From Lachnospiraceae bacterium (GTDB lineage: Bacteria; Bacillota; Clostridia; Lachnospirales; Lachnospiraceae): a stretch of 34,717 bases of DNA. The first letter of the stretch is position 1. Each line of letters opens with the position of its first letter. This document shows positions 25,182 through 32,272 of the stretch, piece after piece. The stretch is from the NCBI GenBank assembly GCA_014804355.1, contig JAAUZY010000035.1:15267-49983 (forward strand). The letters run 5' to 3'. A model generated the notes under the pieces. The model saw only the letters and a program-made list of their open reading frames with translations. It did not search any database and had not been told where the DNA came from. A program made the translations under genes and the position numbers.

Positions 25182-26867
25182 TTACTCGGCAGACACAATA
25201 TAATAATAAATCGGCTGCCCACCATACTGCAATTCAATATCGCAGGAAGAATATTTGCTCTCAACCCGTTCGCGAAGGCTGTCGGCATCCTCCTGTGTAA
25301 TCTCCGAGCCGTAATATATGCTGATTAGCTCCATCTCGTCTGACATCATCTCGTCGATCATGTTCATGGTTACATCCGATATGGCCGTACCCACAGAGAG
25401 AATGCCTGAATCGCCGATTCCCATGAAATCTCCCTGCCTGATCTCTTTGCCGTCTATACTCGTGTCTCTGACCGCATAGGTAACCTGACCGGTTGCCACA
25501 TTAGCGATCTCTTCCGTCATGGTCTTCGTATTCTCCTCCACAGTCAGATCCGGCACATAGTTAATAACCGCCGTAATTCCCTGTGGAACGGTTTTCGTAG
25601 GAATCACCACAATCTTCTTATCCTTGACAAGTGACTGTGCCTGATTCGCCGCCAGAATAATGTTCTTGTTATTCGGCAGGATAAAGATCGTATCGGCATT
25701 GACCTGATCAATGGCGTTGAGCATGTCTTCTGTGCTCGGATTCATGGTCTGTCCGCCCTCGATGATGTGATCCACACCGAGCCCCTTAAAGATCTCATTA
25801 ATACCGTCACCCACGGAAACCGCGATAAATCCTACCTCCTTCTTAGGCTGTTCTTCTGCTTCTGACTTCTTGGCCGCTTCCTTCTGCGACTGTTTGAACA
25901 GCTTCTCCTGATGCTCCAGACGCATATTGTCGATCTTCATATTCGATAATGCACCGTATTTCAGTGCTTTCTGAATGGCAAGACCCGGATCGTTGGTATG
26001 TACATGTACCTTTACCACATCCTCATCTGCCACGACTACGATGGAATCACCGATCGACTCTAAATATGCCTTGAAATCCATCTCTGTCTTAATATTAAAC
26101 ACTTTATTTAACATAATAATAAATTCTGTACAGTAGCCGAATTTAATATCAGCATTTGCCTGCGCTTCCAGACCTGCTCCCGCAGATTTGCCGCCTGAAT
26201 GAGACGTCTGCTCGGAACTCAGCGTCAGGTCAATTTCTTTACCGGTGTATGCATCATATACTCCCTTTAACACCTGCATAAGTCCTTGACCGCCAGAGTC
26301 AACCACTCCTGCCTGCTTCAAAACAGGAAGCATATCCGGAGTCTGCTCCAAAACTTTATCCGCATGCTCAATCACCTGCGCCAGGAAATCCGCCATGTCT
26401 TCCATGCCGCTGTCTGCCAATTCGCGCGCTTTAACTGCCGCTCCTTTAGCCACAGTTAAGATCGTGCCTTCCTTAGGCTTCATGACCGCCTTATAAGCAG
26501 TCTCTACCGCCTTTTCAAAAGCCGAAGCGACGACCGGAATCGTAACTTCCTCATATTCCTTGACCACCTTCGTAAAACCGCGAAATAACTGGGACAAAAT
26601 AACACCGGAATTACCTCTGGCGCCTCTTAAGGAACCGGAAGAGATGGCTTTGCACAGTGACTGCATATCCACATCGCCCATATCATGAAGAGCAGCAACC
26701 TCCCTTGCCGCCGACATAATTGTAAGCGTCATATTCGTACCGGTATCTCCGTCAGGAACCGGGAAAACATTTAATTCATTGATCCATTCTTTCTTACTTT
26801 CAAGATTCTTTGCTCCTGCCAGAAACAACTTTGCCATTGTCCCGGCATTAATCGTATTTGAAACCAC
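25182..26867 (-). CDS. fakA: DAK2 domain fatty-acid kinase-like protein (YloV/FakA)
   Basis: This 561-residue protein matches YloV/FakA, the ATP-dependent kinase that phosphorylates fatty acids bound to FakB (DegV). The N-terminal DAK2 nucleotide domain (about residues 1-205) has the PDGDTGTNM motif at 38-46, SLRGARGNSGVILSQ and VDSGGQGL. A middle domain follows with VADEDVVKVHVHTNDPG, and a C-terminal EDD-like domain with ILPNNKNIILAANQ and IPTKTVPQGI. The charged linker at about residues 318-345 is low complexity. The start is a GTG at 26867 with GGAGG 8 bases upstream. It follows the Asp23 gene by 14 bases, the yloU-yloV order of Bacillus. Confidence 0.92.
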   Translation of the reverse strand: MVSNTINAGTMAKLFLAGAKNLESKKEWINELNVFPVPDGDTGTNMTLTIMSAAREVAALHDMGDVDMQSLCKAISSGSLRGARGNSGVILSQLFRGFTKVVKEYEEVTIPVVASAFEKAVETAYKAVMKPKEGTILTVAKGAAVKARELADSGMEDMADFLAQVIEHADKVLEQTPDMLPVLKQAGVVDSGGQGLMQVLKGVYDAYTGKEIDLTLSSEQTSHSGGKSAGAGLEAQANADIKFGYCTEFIIMLNKVFNIKTEMDFKAYLESIGDSIVVVADEDVVKVHVHTNDPGLAIQKALKYGALSNMKIDNMRLEHQEKLFKQSQKEAAKKSEAEEQPKKEVGFIAVSVGDGINEIFKGLGVDHIIEGGQTMNPSTEDMLNAIDQVNADTIFILPNNKNIILAANQAQSLVKDKKIVVIPTKTVPQGITAVINYVPDLTVEENTKTMTEEIANVATGQVTYAVRDTSIDGKEIRQGDFMGIGDSGILSVGTAISDVTMNMIDEMMSDEMELISIYYGSEITQEDADSLRERVESKYSSCDIELQYGGQPIYYYIVSAE

Positions 26868-26881
26868 CTCACTGTCCTCCC

Positions 26882-27241
26882 TTAGTCAATCACTCTGACA
26901 CCTTCAACGAAGATGTTTATTTTTTCTATTTCAATTCCGGTAAACTCTTCAACTTTATACTTTACATTGCTGATCAGATTATCCGATACTGCAAGAATAC
27001 TCACGCCGTAAGCCACGATAATATGGAAATTAAGCGTCAGCTTATTATTGTTTAAAAACACCTGAATTCCTCTTGTCATACTGTCCTTCTTGAGCAGTCT
27101 TACAAGTCCGTCTCTGACGTTCATGATCGCCATACCGACTACGCCGAAACATTCCATCGCTACCGTACCGGCATACTGCGCAACGACTTCCTGATCAATC
27201 GAAATATTCCCCATATGAGTGTCCATTGAAGAAACTTTCAT
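26882..27241 (-). CDS. Asp23/Gls24 family envelope stress protein (YloU-like)
   Basis: This is a 119-residue protein of the Asp23/Gls24 (DUF322) family. The family core is seen in GNISIDQEVVAQYAGTVA, GVVGMA and NFHIIVAYGVSI, ending in INIFVEGVRVID. Members are cytoplasmic or membrane-associated and linked to cell-envelope homeostasis; the molecular action is not known. The ATG at 27241 has AAGGAGGT 5 bases upstream, and a promoter lies at 27277-27305. It heads the operon with yloV and is divergent from rpmB, a conserved Firmicutes arrangement. Confidence 0.93.
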   Translation of the reverse strand: MKVSSMDTHMGNISIDQEVVAQYAGTVAMECFGVVGMAIMNVRDGLVRLLKKDSMTRGIQVFLNNNKLTLNFHIIVAYGVSILAVSDNLISNVKYKVEEFTGIEIEKINIFVEGVRVID

Positions 27242-27276
27242 AAGTTACCTCCTTATTATTCTGAATATACATTGAT

Positions 27277-27305
27277 ATTATAACCCGATCTACTAAAAAA
27301 TGAAA
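27277..27305 (-). promoter_or_regulatory. Promoter for the asp23-yloV operon
   Basis: On the minus strand TTTCAT (27305-27300) and a perfect TATAAT (27282-27277) are 17 bases apart, and the -10 ends 35 bases before the Asp23 start codon. The -35 is weak (3 of 6). Confidence 0.6.
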
Positions 27306-27377
27306 CAAAAAATATCCATAATTTACCGATAGTTCATTTTTCATCTTATTTTTATGTCCAAAATATGTAATTTTTGC

Positions 27378-27406
27378 TTGCATTCCGATTTACTTTCTGC
27401 TATTAT
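27378..27406 (+). promoter_or_regulatory. Sigma-A promoter of rpmB
   Basis: TTGCAT (27378-27383) and TATTAT (27401-27406) are separated by 17 bases. This is the only clear plus-strand promoter in the window. The spacer 27306-27377 between the two divergent promoters is AT-rich with no other signal that I recognise. Confidence 0.75.
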
Positions 27407-27413
27407 ACAAATG

Positions 27414-27477
27414 TTGTGTGGGTGAATCACCGACACAAGAAGCTTTGAGATAAAGCAAATAAGAAGCGATTGTATCG
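27414..27477 (+). promoter_or_regulatory. Structured 5' leader of rpmB
   Basis: Just after the predicted transcript start, TTGTGT-G-GGTG-AAT-CACC-G-ACACAA (27414-27438) folds into 10 pairs with one G-G mismatch. Two smaller hairpins follow, GCTTT/AAAGC (27442-27456) and CGAT/ATCG (27467-27477), then the ribosome site AGGAGGT. It resembles an autoregulatory ribosomal-protein leader, but I cannot match it to a named RNA family. Confidence 0.45.
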
Positions 27478-27492
27478 TTAGGAGGTGCAAAG

Positions 27493-27678
27493 ATGGCTAA
27501 ATGTGATATTTGTGGTAAAGGCGCTCATTTCGGGAATAATGTAAGCCATTCTCATAGAAGATCTAACAGAATTTGGAATTCTAATGTCAAGAATGTTATG
27601 TGCAAAGTGAACGGCGCAAACAAGAAGCTGCATGTCTGCACACGCTGCTTAAGATCCGGCAAAGTAGAGAGAGCTTAG
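27493..27678 (+). CDS. rpmB: Large ribosomal subunit protein bL28
   Basis: This is a 61-residue ribosomal protein of the 50S subunit. It shows the zinc-ribbon form, with CDIC near the N-terminus and CTRC near the C-terminus supplying four cysteines, and the basic core NNVSHSHRRSNRIWNSN. The ATG at 27493 has AGGAGGT 6 bases upstream. It is monocistronic: its own promoter is at 27378 and a terminator follows 29 bases after the stop codon. It is the only plus-strand gene in the window. Confidence 0.98.
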   Translation: MAKCDICGKGAHFGNNVSHSHRRSNRIWNSNVKNVMCKVNGANKKLHVCTRCLRSGKVERA

Positions 27679-27707
27679 TTCCTGAGAACAGAATATGAAG
27701 TAAAAGT

Positions 27708-27736
27708 AAAGCCGCCCTTTATAAGGACGGCTTTTT
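27708..27736 (+). terminator. Rho-independent terminator of rpmB
   Basis: AAAGCCG pairs with CGGCTTT, then a C-A mismatch, CCTT/AAGG and a 3-base loop, and the structure runs into TTTTT. It lies between the convergent rpmB and J-domain genes. On the minus strand the T tract is poor, so it serves mainly rpmB. Confidence 0.88.
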
Positions 27737-27772
27737 CTGACTCTACTCATTCCTTCGATATATTTATTGCTC

Positions 27773-28324
27773 CTATGCCTGCTTAAATCCTTCATAAGAA
27801 CTTTTCAGGCTCTCGTACTCTCTGTTGATCCGCTGGATCATCTCTTTATCTCCCGACAGATTATCTGGATGGAATATTTTGATCAGATCTTTATACCGCT
27901 TCTTTAATGAAAGCGGATTGCTGACACCCTGAAAGAAAACCGATACCTCTAATCCGTTTTCATAGACAGTCCGTTCACCCATAATTTCCCGCTCGGCAGC
28001 CAATCTCGCCCACTCCTTGTCCAGACGACGTCTGTCTATATCAAGCTGACTGAACCCGCTCTGCAGAATCTCCAGTTTCTTCTCAAAAAACTGGTTGTCC
28101 TCCTTGAGCCGCTGCCGTTCCGAAGAAATCTTGTGATTTAACAGCTTCATCTCCTCCTGAAACTGTATCTTCTCCTTAAGAAACTGTTCCTGCATCCGCT
28201 CCAGTTCCTTGGTTGCCGTAGCTAAGCGTATATTTTCACGAAAAAGCCATGCCTTCAGTTCCTGCAGCTCTGCTTCCGATCCGTGTACCAATGTTTCCTC
28301 AAATGTTTCTTCTGTATTTTTCAT
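27773..28324 (-). CDS. Coiled-coil protein with C-terminal J domain
   Basis: This is a 183-residue cytoplasmic protein. Residues about 15-115 are a long, charged coiled coil (many E, K, Q and R with leucine heptads). The C-terminus holds a short J domain with LSLKKRYKDLIKIFHPDN, including the HPD tripeptide at 152-154 needed to stimulate Hsp70. It lacks the G/F and zinc-finger regions of DnaJ, so it is a specialised class III J protein with unknown client. The ATG at 28324 has AGGAG 10 bases upstream. It follows a small membrane-peptide gene by 31 bases. Confidence 0.85.
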   Translation of the reverse strand: MKNTEETFEETLVHGSEAELQELKAWLFRENIRLATATKELERMQEQFLKEKIQFQEEMKLLNHKISSERQRLKEDNQFFEKKLEILQSGFSQLDIDRRRLDKEWARLAAEREIMGERTVYENGLEVSVFFQGVSNPLSLKKRYKDLIKIFHPDNLSGDKEMIQRINREYESLKSSYEGFKQA

Positions 28325-28355
28325 CTAATCACAACTCCTGCCGTGCCGTCCTTAA

Positions 28356-28496
28356 TCAGTCACAGCAAAAAAAATTATAACCAATCAGTAACAATAAGAC
28401 TATGAGAACCAAACCGACAAACCGATTGACTAAAAAGAGCATAAACAGCATACCTGCGGCAATGCAAAAAGCCACAAGACCGATCAATTTCTTCAT
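28356..28496 (-). CDS. 46-residue hydrophobic membrane peptide
   Basis: Reading leftwards from the ATG at 28496 gives MKKLIGLVAFCIAAG and so on, ending GYNFFCCD before TGA at 28356. Two hydrophobic segments (about residues 4-23 and 26-43) are separated by NR, so the peptide probably forms a helical hairpin in the membrane. A strong ribosome site, AGGAG, lies 6 bases before the ATG, and the gene sits in a 306-base gap between ytfJ and the J-domain gene, which supports it being real. The function is unknown. The upstream spacer (28497-28630) has a possible TATATT -10 box but no convincing complete promoter. Confidence 0.65.
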   Translation of the reverse strand: MKKLIGLVAFCIAAGMLFMLFLVNRFVGLVLIVLLLLIGYNFFCCD

Positions 28497-28630
28497 ATAC
28501 TACTCCTGCCTATGCTTCTTTAATATAGTATATGATAAAAGAGACTGAATTGTTCCGTTTTCATGTCAACGCTCTCTGTCGGTTTTCAATTCGCTCACAT
28601 TCATAGAAAGAAAAATATTACAGCGAAGAA

Positions 28631-29020
28631 TTACTCTTCTTCCGGGAAAGCAATATCCACTGCCTTGTCATCTTCAATCATCTCTTCTTTAGGTGACGTA
28701 AACTTATCTACAATATCCGGTATCATATCAAGCACTTTGGTCAAGGCATCCTGATTCTTGACATTGACCAGCTTCGTGGAACCGTTCTTGATCACGAGAA
28801 CTGCACTGGGTGACATTTTCGCGGTAAACCCTCCCGCACCACCGTTCTTCTTATCGGCAACGCTTGATCCCGCACCGACACCGAAACTGACATCCACAAG
28901 GGGCAGAATGATCGTATCCCCGATCTGTGTGGCATCCCCTACCACCGTCTTCGTACCGATCACGGCATTCATACCTTTCATCAACGCTTCAACAACCCCG
29001 GTAAAATTATTCTCTGCCAT
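28631..29020 (-). CDS. ytfJ: GerW/YtfJ family sporulation protein
   Basis: This is a 129-residue protein of the YtfJ/GerW family (DUF2953 neighbour family), which in Bacillus is made in the forespore and contributes to spore germination. The family signature is seen in GVVEALMKGMNAVIGTKTVVGD, split by IILPLVDVSFGVGAGS and a glycine-rich GGAGGF segment. The acidic tail (about residues 108-129) is variable. The ATG at 29020 directly abuts the stop codon of the DUF2953 gene and has AAGGAGG upstream, so the two are co-translated. The adjacent pair mirrors Bacillus ytfI-ytfJ and suggests a spore-forming lineage, although family members also occur in non-sporulating relatives. Confidence 0.93.
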   Translation of the reverse strand: MAENNFTGVVEALMKGMNAVIGTKTVVGDATQIGDTIILPLVDVSFGVGAGSSVADKKNGGAGGFTAKMSPSAVLVIKNGSTKLVNVKNQDALTKVLDMIPDIVDKFTSPKEEMIEDDKAVDIAFPEEE

Positions 29021-30100
29021 TTACACAGCCTCCTTCTTCAATAGCTTGATTAACTTCCTGATATCTTTGTTCATATAAACTCGTATTAACACCCGCAGAA
29101 ATGTGAATGCCCTGATCCTGCCGCGGATATCCAGTGTTCCCTCAATATGCGTACTCTCGCTCTCAAAATCCGCGGCAAGTCTCACGTTCTGACCGATCAG
29201 TGGATAAAGTATACCGTAGACTGCAAGTATCTGTCCCATAGTCGCCGGGTCTTCCATGCCGATATTAATGTCAGCTTCAAATTTATCCGGTTTCAGTTTC
29301 CGGAACACATAACCAAGCTCACCCTTACACAGTTCCATGGATTGCTTAAAAGAGTCACTCTCCATTACTTCCCGATAATACTGTATATTATCCAACGTAG
29401 ATTTTATTTTATCACAGAAATTGCGGATTGTGTACTGTATATTTTCAAAGAATGCTTTTATTTTATCGACCGTACTTTTGATCTTATCGATGAAAACCTT
29501 TATTTTCTCTATGAGTTTACGAATTTTGCCCGCCAGTGAAAATTTTCCGGATTCGGACGAATTCTCTTCGCTCTCTGTTACCTGTTCTGTAGAAGATACA
29601 TTTTGTGCATTTTCTGCTGTTTCTTGTCTTTCTTCGATTGATCCGCTTTCTCTGACGGCTTCATTTTCTCTGTTATCCCGAATGTCTTCGATCTTTTGTT
29701 CTACCTGGATTTCCGACTGGTTTTGAGGAGTATGCTCTTCTTGTTCTTCCTGTTGATTTTTTTCCTTTCTGCCAGTCTTGCTGCGCCGCTCACTCTCCGC
29801 CTTTACACTCTTCGTTCCCTTATCTTTCTCAGGAATTCTGAATATCATAATCAGAAAGATTCTCACCCGCACGATCACTTCTGCAGGATAACGTACAAGG
29901 ATATTCACCAGATGCAACAGCCATGTAATCTTGACATAAGCCGTAAACGGTGGTTTTCCTTCCCCCTCTTCCCTGCATACTTCGATTCGATACCGCACCG
30001 GTACAAAGAGCGTGCAGAGAATGACAAGAAGCAGAAATCCCAAAATACACAGCAGGACAATCCCTATGATTTTTAAAATAAGTAAAATAATATGTAGCAT
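29021..30100 (-). CDS. ytfI: DUF2953 (YtfI-like) membrane protein with expanded linker
   Basis: This is a 359-residue protein with an N-terminal membrane helix (about 4-34) and the DUF2953 body. Two parts make it longer than the roughly 220-residue Bacillus YtfI: an acidic, Glu/Gln/Ser-rich stretch (about 95-185), and a run of seven-residue repeats of the type DKIKSTV (about 198-243) that should form an amphipathic helix. The C-terminal part resumes with PDKFEADINIGMEDPATMG. The function is unknown, and it is coupled to ytfJ. The ATG at 30100 has only a distant AAGGAAG. A TATAAT at 30141-30136 lacks a matching -35. Confidence 0.82.
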   Translation of the reverse strand: MLHIILLILKIIGIVLLCILGFLLLVILCTLFVPVRYRIEVCREEGEGKPPFTAYVKITWLLHLVNILVRYPAEVIVRVRIFLIMIFRIPEKDKGTKSVKAESERRSKTGRKEKNQQEEQEEHTPQNQSEIQVEQKIEDIRDNRENEAVRESGSIEERQETAENAQNVSSTEQVTESEENSSESGKFSLAGKIRKLIEKIKVFIDKIKSTVDKIKAFFENIQYTIRNFCDKIKSTLDNIQYYREVMESDSFKQSMELCKGELGYVFRKLKPDKFEADINIGMEDPATMGQILAVYGILYPLIGQNVRLAADFESESTHIEGTLDIRGRIRAFTFLRVLIRVYMNKDIRKLIKLLKKEAV

Positions 30101-30177
30101 ATGATTTGTAAATGCTTCCTTTTCCGATTTCGAATATTATAAAGCATCCGCGGACGTGCCTTTTTATACTATATAGC

Positions 30178-30498
30178 TCAATTACGAACGCGCGGTTCAC
30201 CGAACAGATACGCAATCAAATCTGCCGTTTCCGTCTGCCTGACAGCTTCTTCCGTGATGCGACAGATCAGATTATTCGCCTCTTCTTTACTGCCTGCGAT
30301 TCCTATAACATACGGCGGATTATCTTTATAATAAGGCTGCTGCAGCATAATACTGTGGAATATCTCGATTCTTCTGTCCTTCTCCATATATGCGATCACA
30401 TAGATATTTGTGAGTTTAGCATATTTTTTCAGTTTTCTTTTTATTTTATCGGGATTCTTGATAGTATCCCCGATATAAAGTTTTTTATAAAATTTCAT
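30178..30498 (-). CDS. Conserved hypothetical protein
   Basis: The preferred product is about 106 residues, starting MKFYKKLYIGDTI at 30498. An in-frame ATG at 30555 would add a 19-residue AT-rich extension without a better ribosome site. It is basic at the N-terminus (KIKRKLKKYAK), with alternating hydrophobic strands (IYVIAYM, PPYVIGIAGS) and a helical C-terminal half. No catalytic motif or membrane segment is seen. I recall similar short proteins in Lachnospiraceae but no assigned function. It lies 77 bases upstream of ytfI and just after the terminator of the glycan operon, so it likely begins the ytfI-ytfJ transcript. Confidence 0.7.
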   Translation of the reverse strand: MKFYKKLYIGDTIKNPDKIKRKLKKYAKLTNIYVIAYMEKDRRIEIFHSIMLQQPYYKDNPPYVIGIAGSKEEANNLICRITEEAVRQTETADLIAYLFGEPRVRN

Positions 30499-30602
30499 GA
30501 CCAATTCCGACAATAATATTATTATAAATTTTTTTAGTTTTAGATATTTTAACATACTTTACCAAAATAAAATAGTATAATCTAATGAGAAAAATCTGCG
30601 CC

Positions 30603-30640
30603 AAAAAAAAGATCGCCATTCACATAATAACGATCTTTTT
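30603..30640 (-). terminator. Rho-independent terminator of the glycan operon
   Basis: On the minus strand AAAAAGATCG pairs with CGATCTTTTT around a 15-base loop and continues into eight T in total. It lies 44 bases after the stop of the last glycosyltransferase. The short palindrome TCTGTGCACAGA (30656-30667) lies between the stop and the hairpin. Confidence 0.8.
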
Positions 30641-30683
30641 AAAAAGGATACAAATTCTGTGCACAGAAAACGCAGAAACTTTA

Positions 30684-31487
30684 TCAGTTCTCTTCTTTCG
30701 GAGCATACATTCCTGCAGCATTACAAAGCAATATTTTCATCAACCGGCTGTTTCCTATTAGGAAACTGATCTTCGTCGGCACCTTTCCGCTCTTAGGATA
30801 AGATCTTGTTACCGGAATCTCACACGCCTTTCTCCCAATCTGTGTTGCGCGTACCGATAAATACGCCAGCAGTTCATACGTCATAAAAATATCTCTGAGC
30901 GGCTGCACTCGATTATCCTGCAAATACTCCGCAGAATATGCCCTATACGCATTTGTAGTATCCGTAAATTTATGATGCGCTGTCAGCGAAATAATCGGCG
31001 CATGAATAAATCTCACGGAAACAGTTCGAATAAATGGTGTACGAATTGCTCTTCCTCCTTCAATAAATCTGGAGCCTTGTACATAATCATATCCCATTTT
31101 CAGTTTATCAATAAATCGTGGCACATCTTCAATACTATCCTTGTTATTTCCATCAATTGTGATTACTCCCTGATATCCACGCCTGAGCGCCCACCATATA
31201 CCCATCCTAAGCTGTGCGCCCTGCTTTCCGATATCCCGCTTTATCAACAACGCATTTACTTTTAGTTTCTTGAGTTTTGATTCTGCCGTACACCCATCCG
31301 TAGACCCACCATCACAAATTACGATATCCGCATAATTTGCCACTCCGTATTTGAAAGCTCTTTTCAGCTCCTTTATGATTCGATCACCTTCATTAATGAT
31401 CGGGATCAGAATAACATAGTCCTTTGTCTTCTCGTGGTATTCGTTACATTCAAATCGTGGCACTCCTGCCTGCTTTTCGTATATCAT
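30684..31487 (-). CDS. Family 2 glycosyltransferase (DPM1-like, no membrane tail)
   Basis: This is a 267-residue GT2 enzyme expected to transfer a sugar from a nucleotide donor. The GT-A fold landmarks are VILIPIINEGDRI, the donor-binding CDGGSTDG (D59-D64) and TIDGNNKDS, where D112-G-N takes the place of the usual DxD metal motif. The downstream GSRFIEGG and TDTTNAYRAYS resemble polyprenyl-phosphate sugar synthases, but no C-terminal membrane helix is present, so it is probably soluble or peripheral. The ATG at 31487 overlaps the isomerase stop as ATGA, with AGGAG 9 bases upstream. It is the last gene of the operon. The acceptor is unknown. Confidence 0.88.
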   Translation of the reverse strand: MIYEKQAGVPRFECNEYHEKTKDYVILIPIINEGDRIIKELKRAFKYGVANYADIVICDGGSTDGCTAESKLKKLKVNALLIKRDIGKQGAQLRMGIWWALRRGYQGVITIDGNNKDSIEDVPRFIDKLKMGYDYVQGSRFIEGGRAIRTPFIRTVSVRFIHAPIISLTAHHKFTDTTNAYRAYSAEYLQDNRVQPLRDIFMTYELLAYLSVRATQIGRKACEIPVTRSYPKSGKVPTKISFLIGNSRLMKILLCNAAGMYAPKEEN

Positions 31488-32272
31488 TGAAATACACTCC
31501 TGACATACTTCATCTTTTCTTCTATAACAGAAAGATCATCCGTCTTTCCCATCTCAATAGACACATATCCTCTATAGGATTCGTCTAAAAGAAGTTTCTT
31601 CAAATCCAGATGAAGTCTTCTTGGTTCTATCTCCTTAAGCTCCGGTTCACTGATATGTACATGGCTAATCAGCCGAACATTGTCCTCAAGACCTGCTATG
31701 TCTTCATGATTATGAACCATGGCTCCAACATCCAGATTTAATCTAAACCCTTTTGAATTCACTCTTTTTACCAGCTCTAATGCAGACGAAGTATCATTAA
31801 TATAATTGGTATGATAAATTTCGGGATTCGCTTCCATTCCTATAATCGTACCATTCTGAGCCGCATAGTTCCCTATCTCCCTAAAAAAATCGATCGCCAG
31901 ATCCGAATCTGTTCCTTTCGGAACGGCTCTGTTGCGTGGACAGCCAAAAACCATATTTTTACAACCGACAGACGCCGCAAAATCAACTGCTTTCTTTGTA
32001 TAATTCAGCAACGTTTTCCTTTCATCATCTGTTCCGAATAGCTGCTCCTGCCTGCCAAACCAGATAGATTGCATGGATGACACAGAAAAACCATATTTTG
32101 CCATTAATACAGAACTCCATGCTGCCGCTTCAGGAAGCAATTCGTACGGTTTCTCCGGAAAAATTCTTGTCGGCGCAATTTCTAATCCTGTAAATCCATA
32201 CTCTTTCATCAGGGAGTAAACTGCTTCATCCCGTTCTATACTCCACCCTATATTTGATATTGATAATTTCAA
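31484..32272 (-). CDS. Sugar phosphate isomerase/epimerase, TIM-barrel (AP endonuclease 2 / IolE-like)
   Basis: This is a 262-residue xylose-isomerase-like TIM barrel. Four likely metal ligands fall at the expected strand ends: E147 in GMEANPE, D181 in LNLDVG, H206 in HVHISE and E240 in SIEMG. N-terminal GFTGLEIAP is a family hallmark. The reaction is probably isomerisation or epimerisation of a sugar or sugar-like ketone, but the substrate cannot be inferred. The start is a TTG at 32272, 7 bases after GGGAGG; the TTG at 32275 is closer. It overlaps the upstream epimerase gene by 4 bases, and its stop overlaps the GT2 start. Confidence 0.87.
   Translation of the reverse strand: MKLSISNIGWSIERDEAVYSLMKEYGFTGLEIAPTRIFPEKPYELLPEAAAWSSVLMAKYGFSVSSMQSIWFGRQEQLFGTDDERKTLLNYTKKAVDFAASVGCKNMVFGCPRNRAVPKGTDSDLAIDFFREIGNYAAQNGTIIGMEANPEIYHTNYINDTSSALELVKRVNSKGFRLNLDVGAMVHNHEDIAGLEDNVRLISHVHISEPELKEIEPRRLHLDLKKLLLDESYRGYVSIEMGKTDDLSVIEEKMKYVRSVFQ

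Noticed and set aside
27414..27477. Known riboswitch in front of rpmB
   Set aside because: The hairpins do not match any riboswitch consensus that I can recall, and the gene product is ribosomal, so a protein-binding leader is a better guess.
28564..28569. Perfect TTGACA box upstream of the small membrane peptide
   Set aside because: No acceptable -10 hexamer lies 16-18 bases downstream on the minus strand, so it is probably a chance match.
30656..30667. TCTGTGCACAGA palindrome as an operator
   Set aside because: It lies after the last gene of the operon, not in a promoter, and a 12-base palindrome can easily arise by chance.
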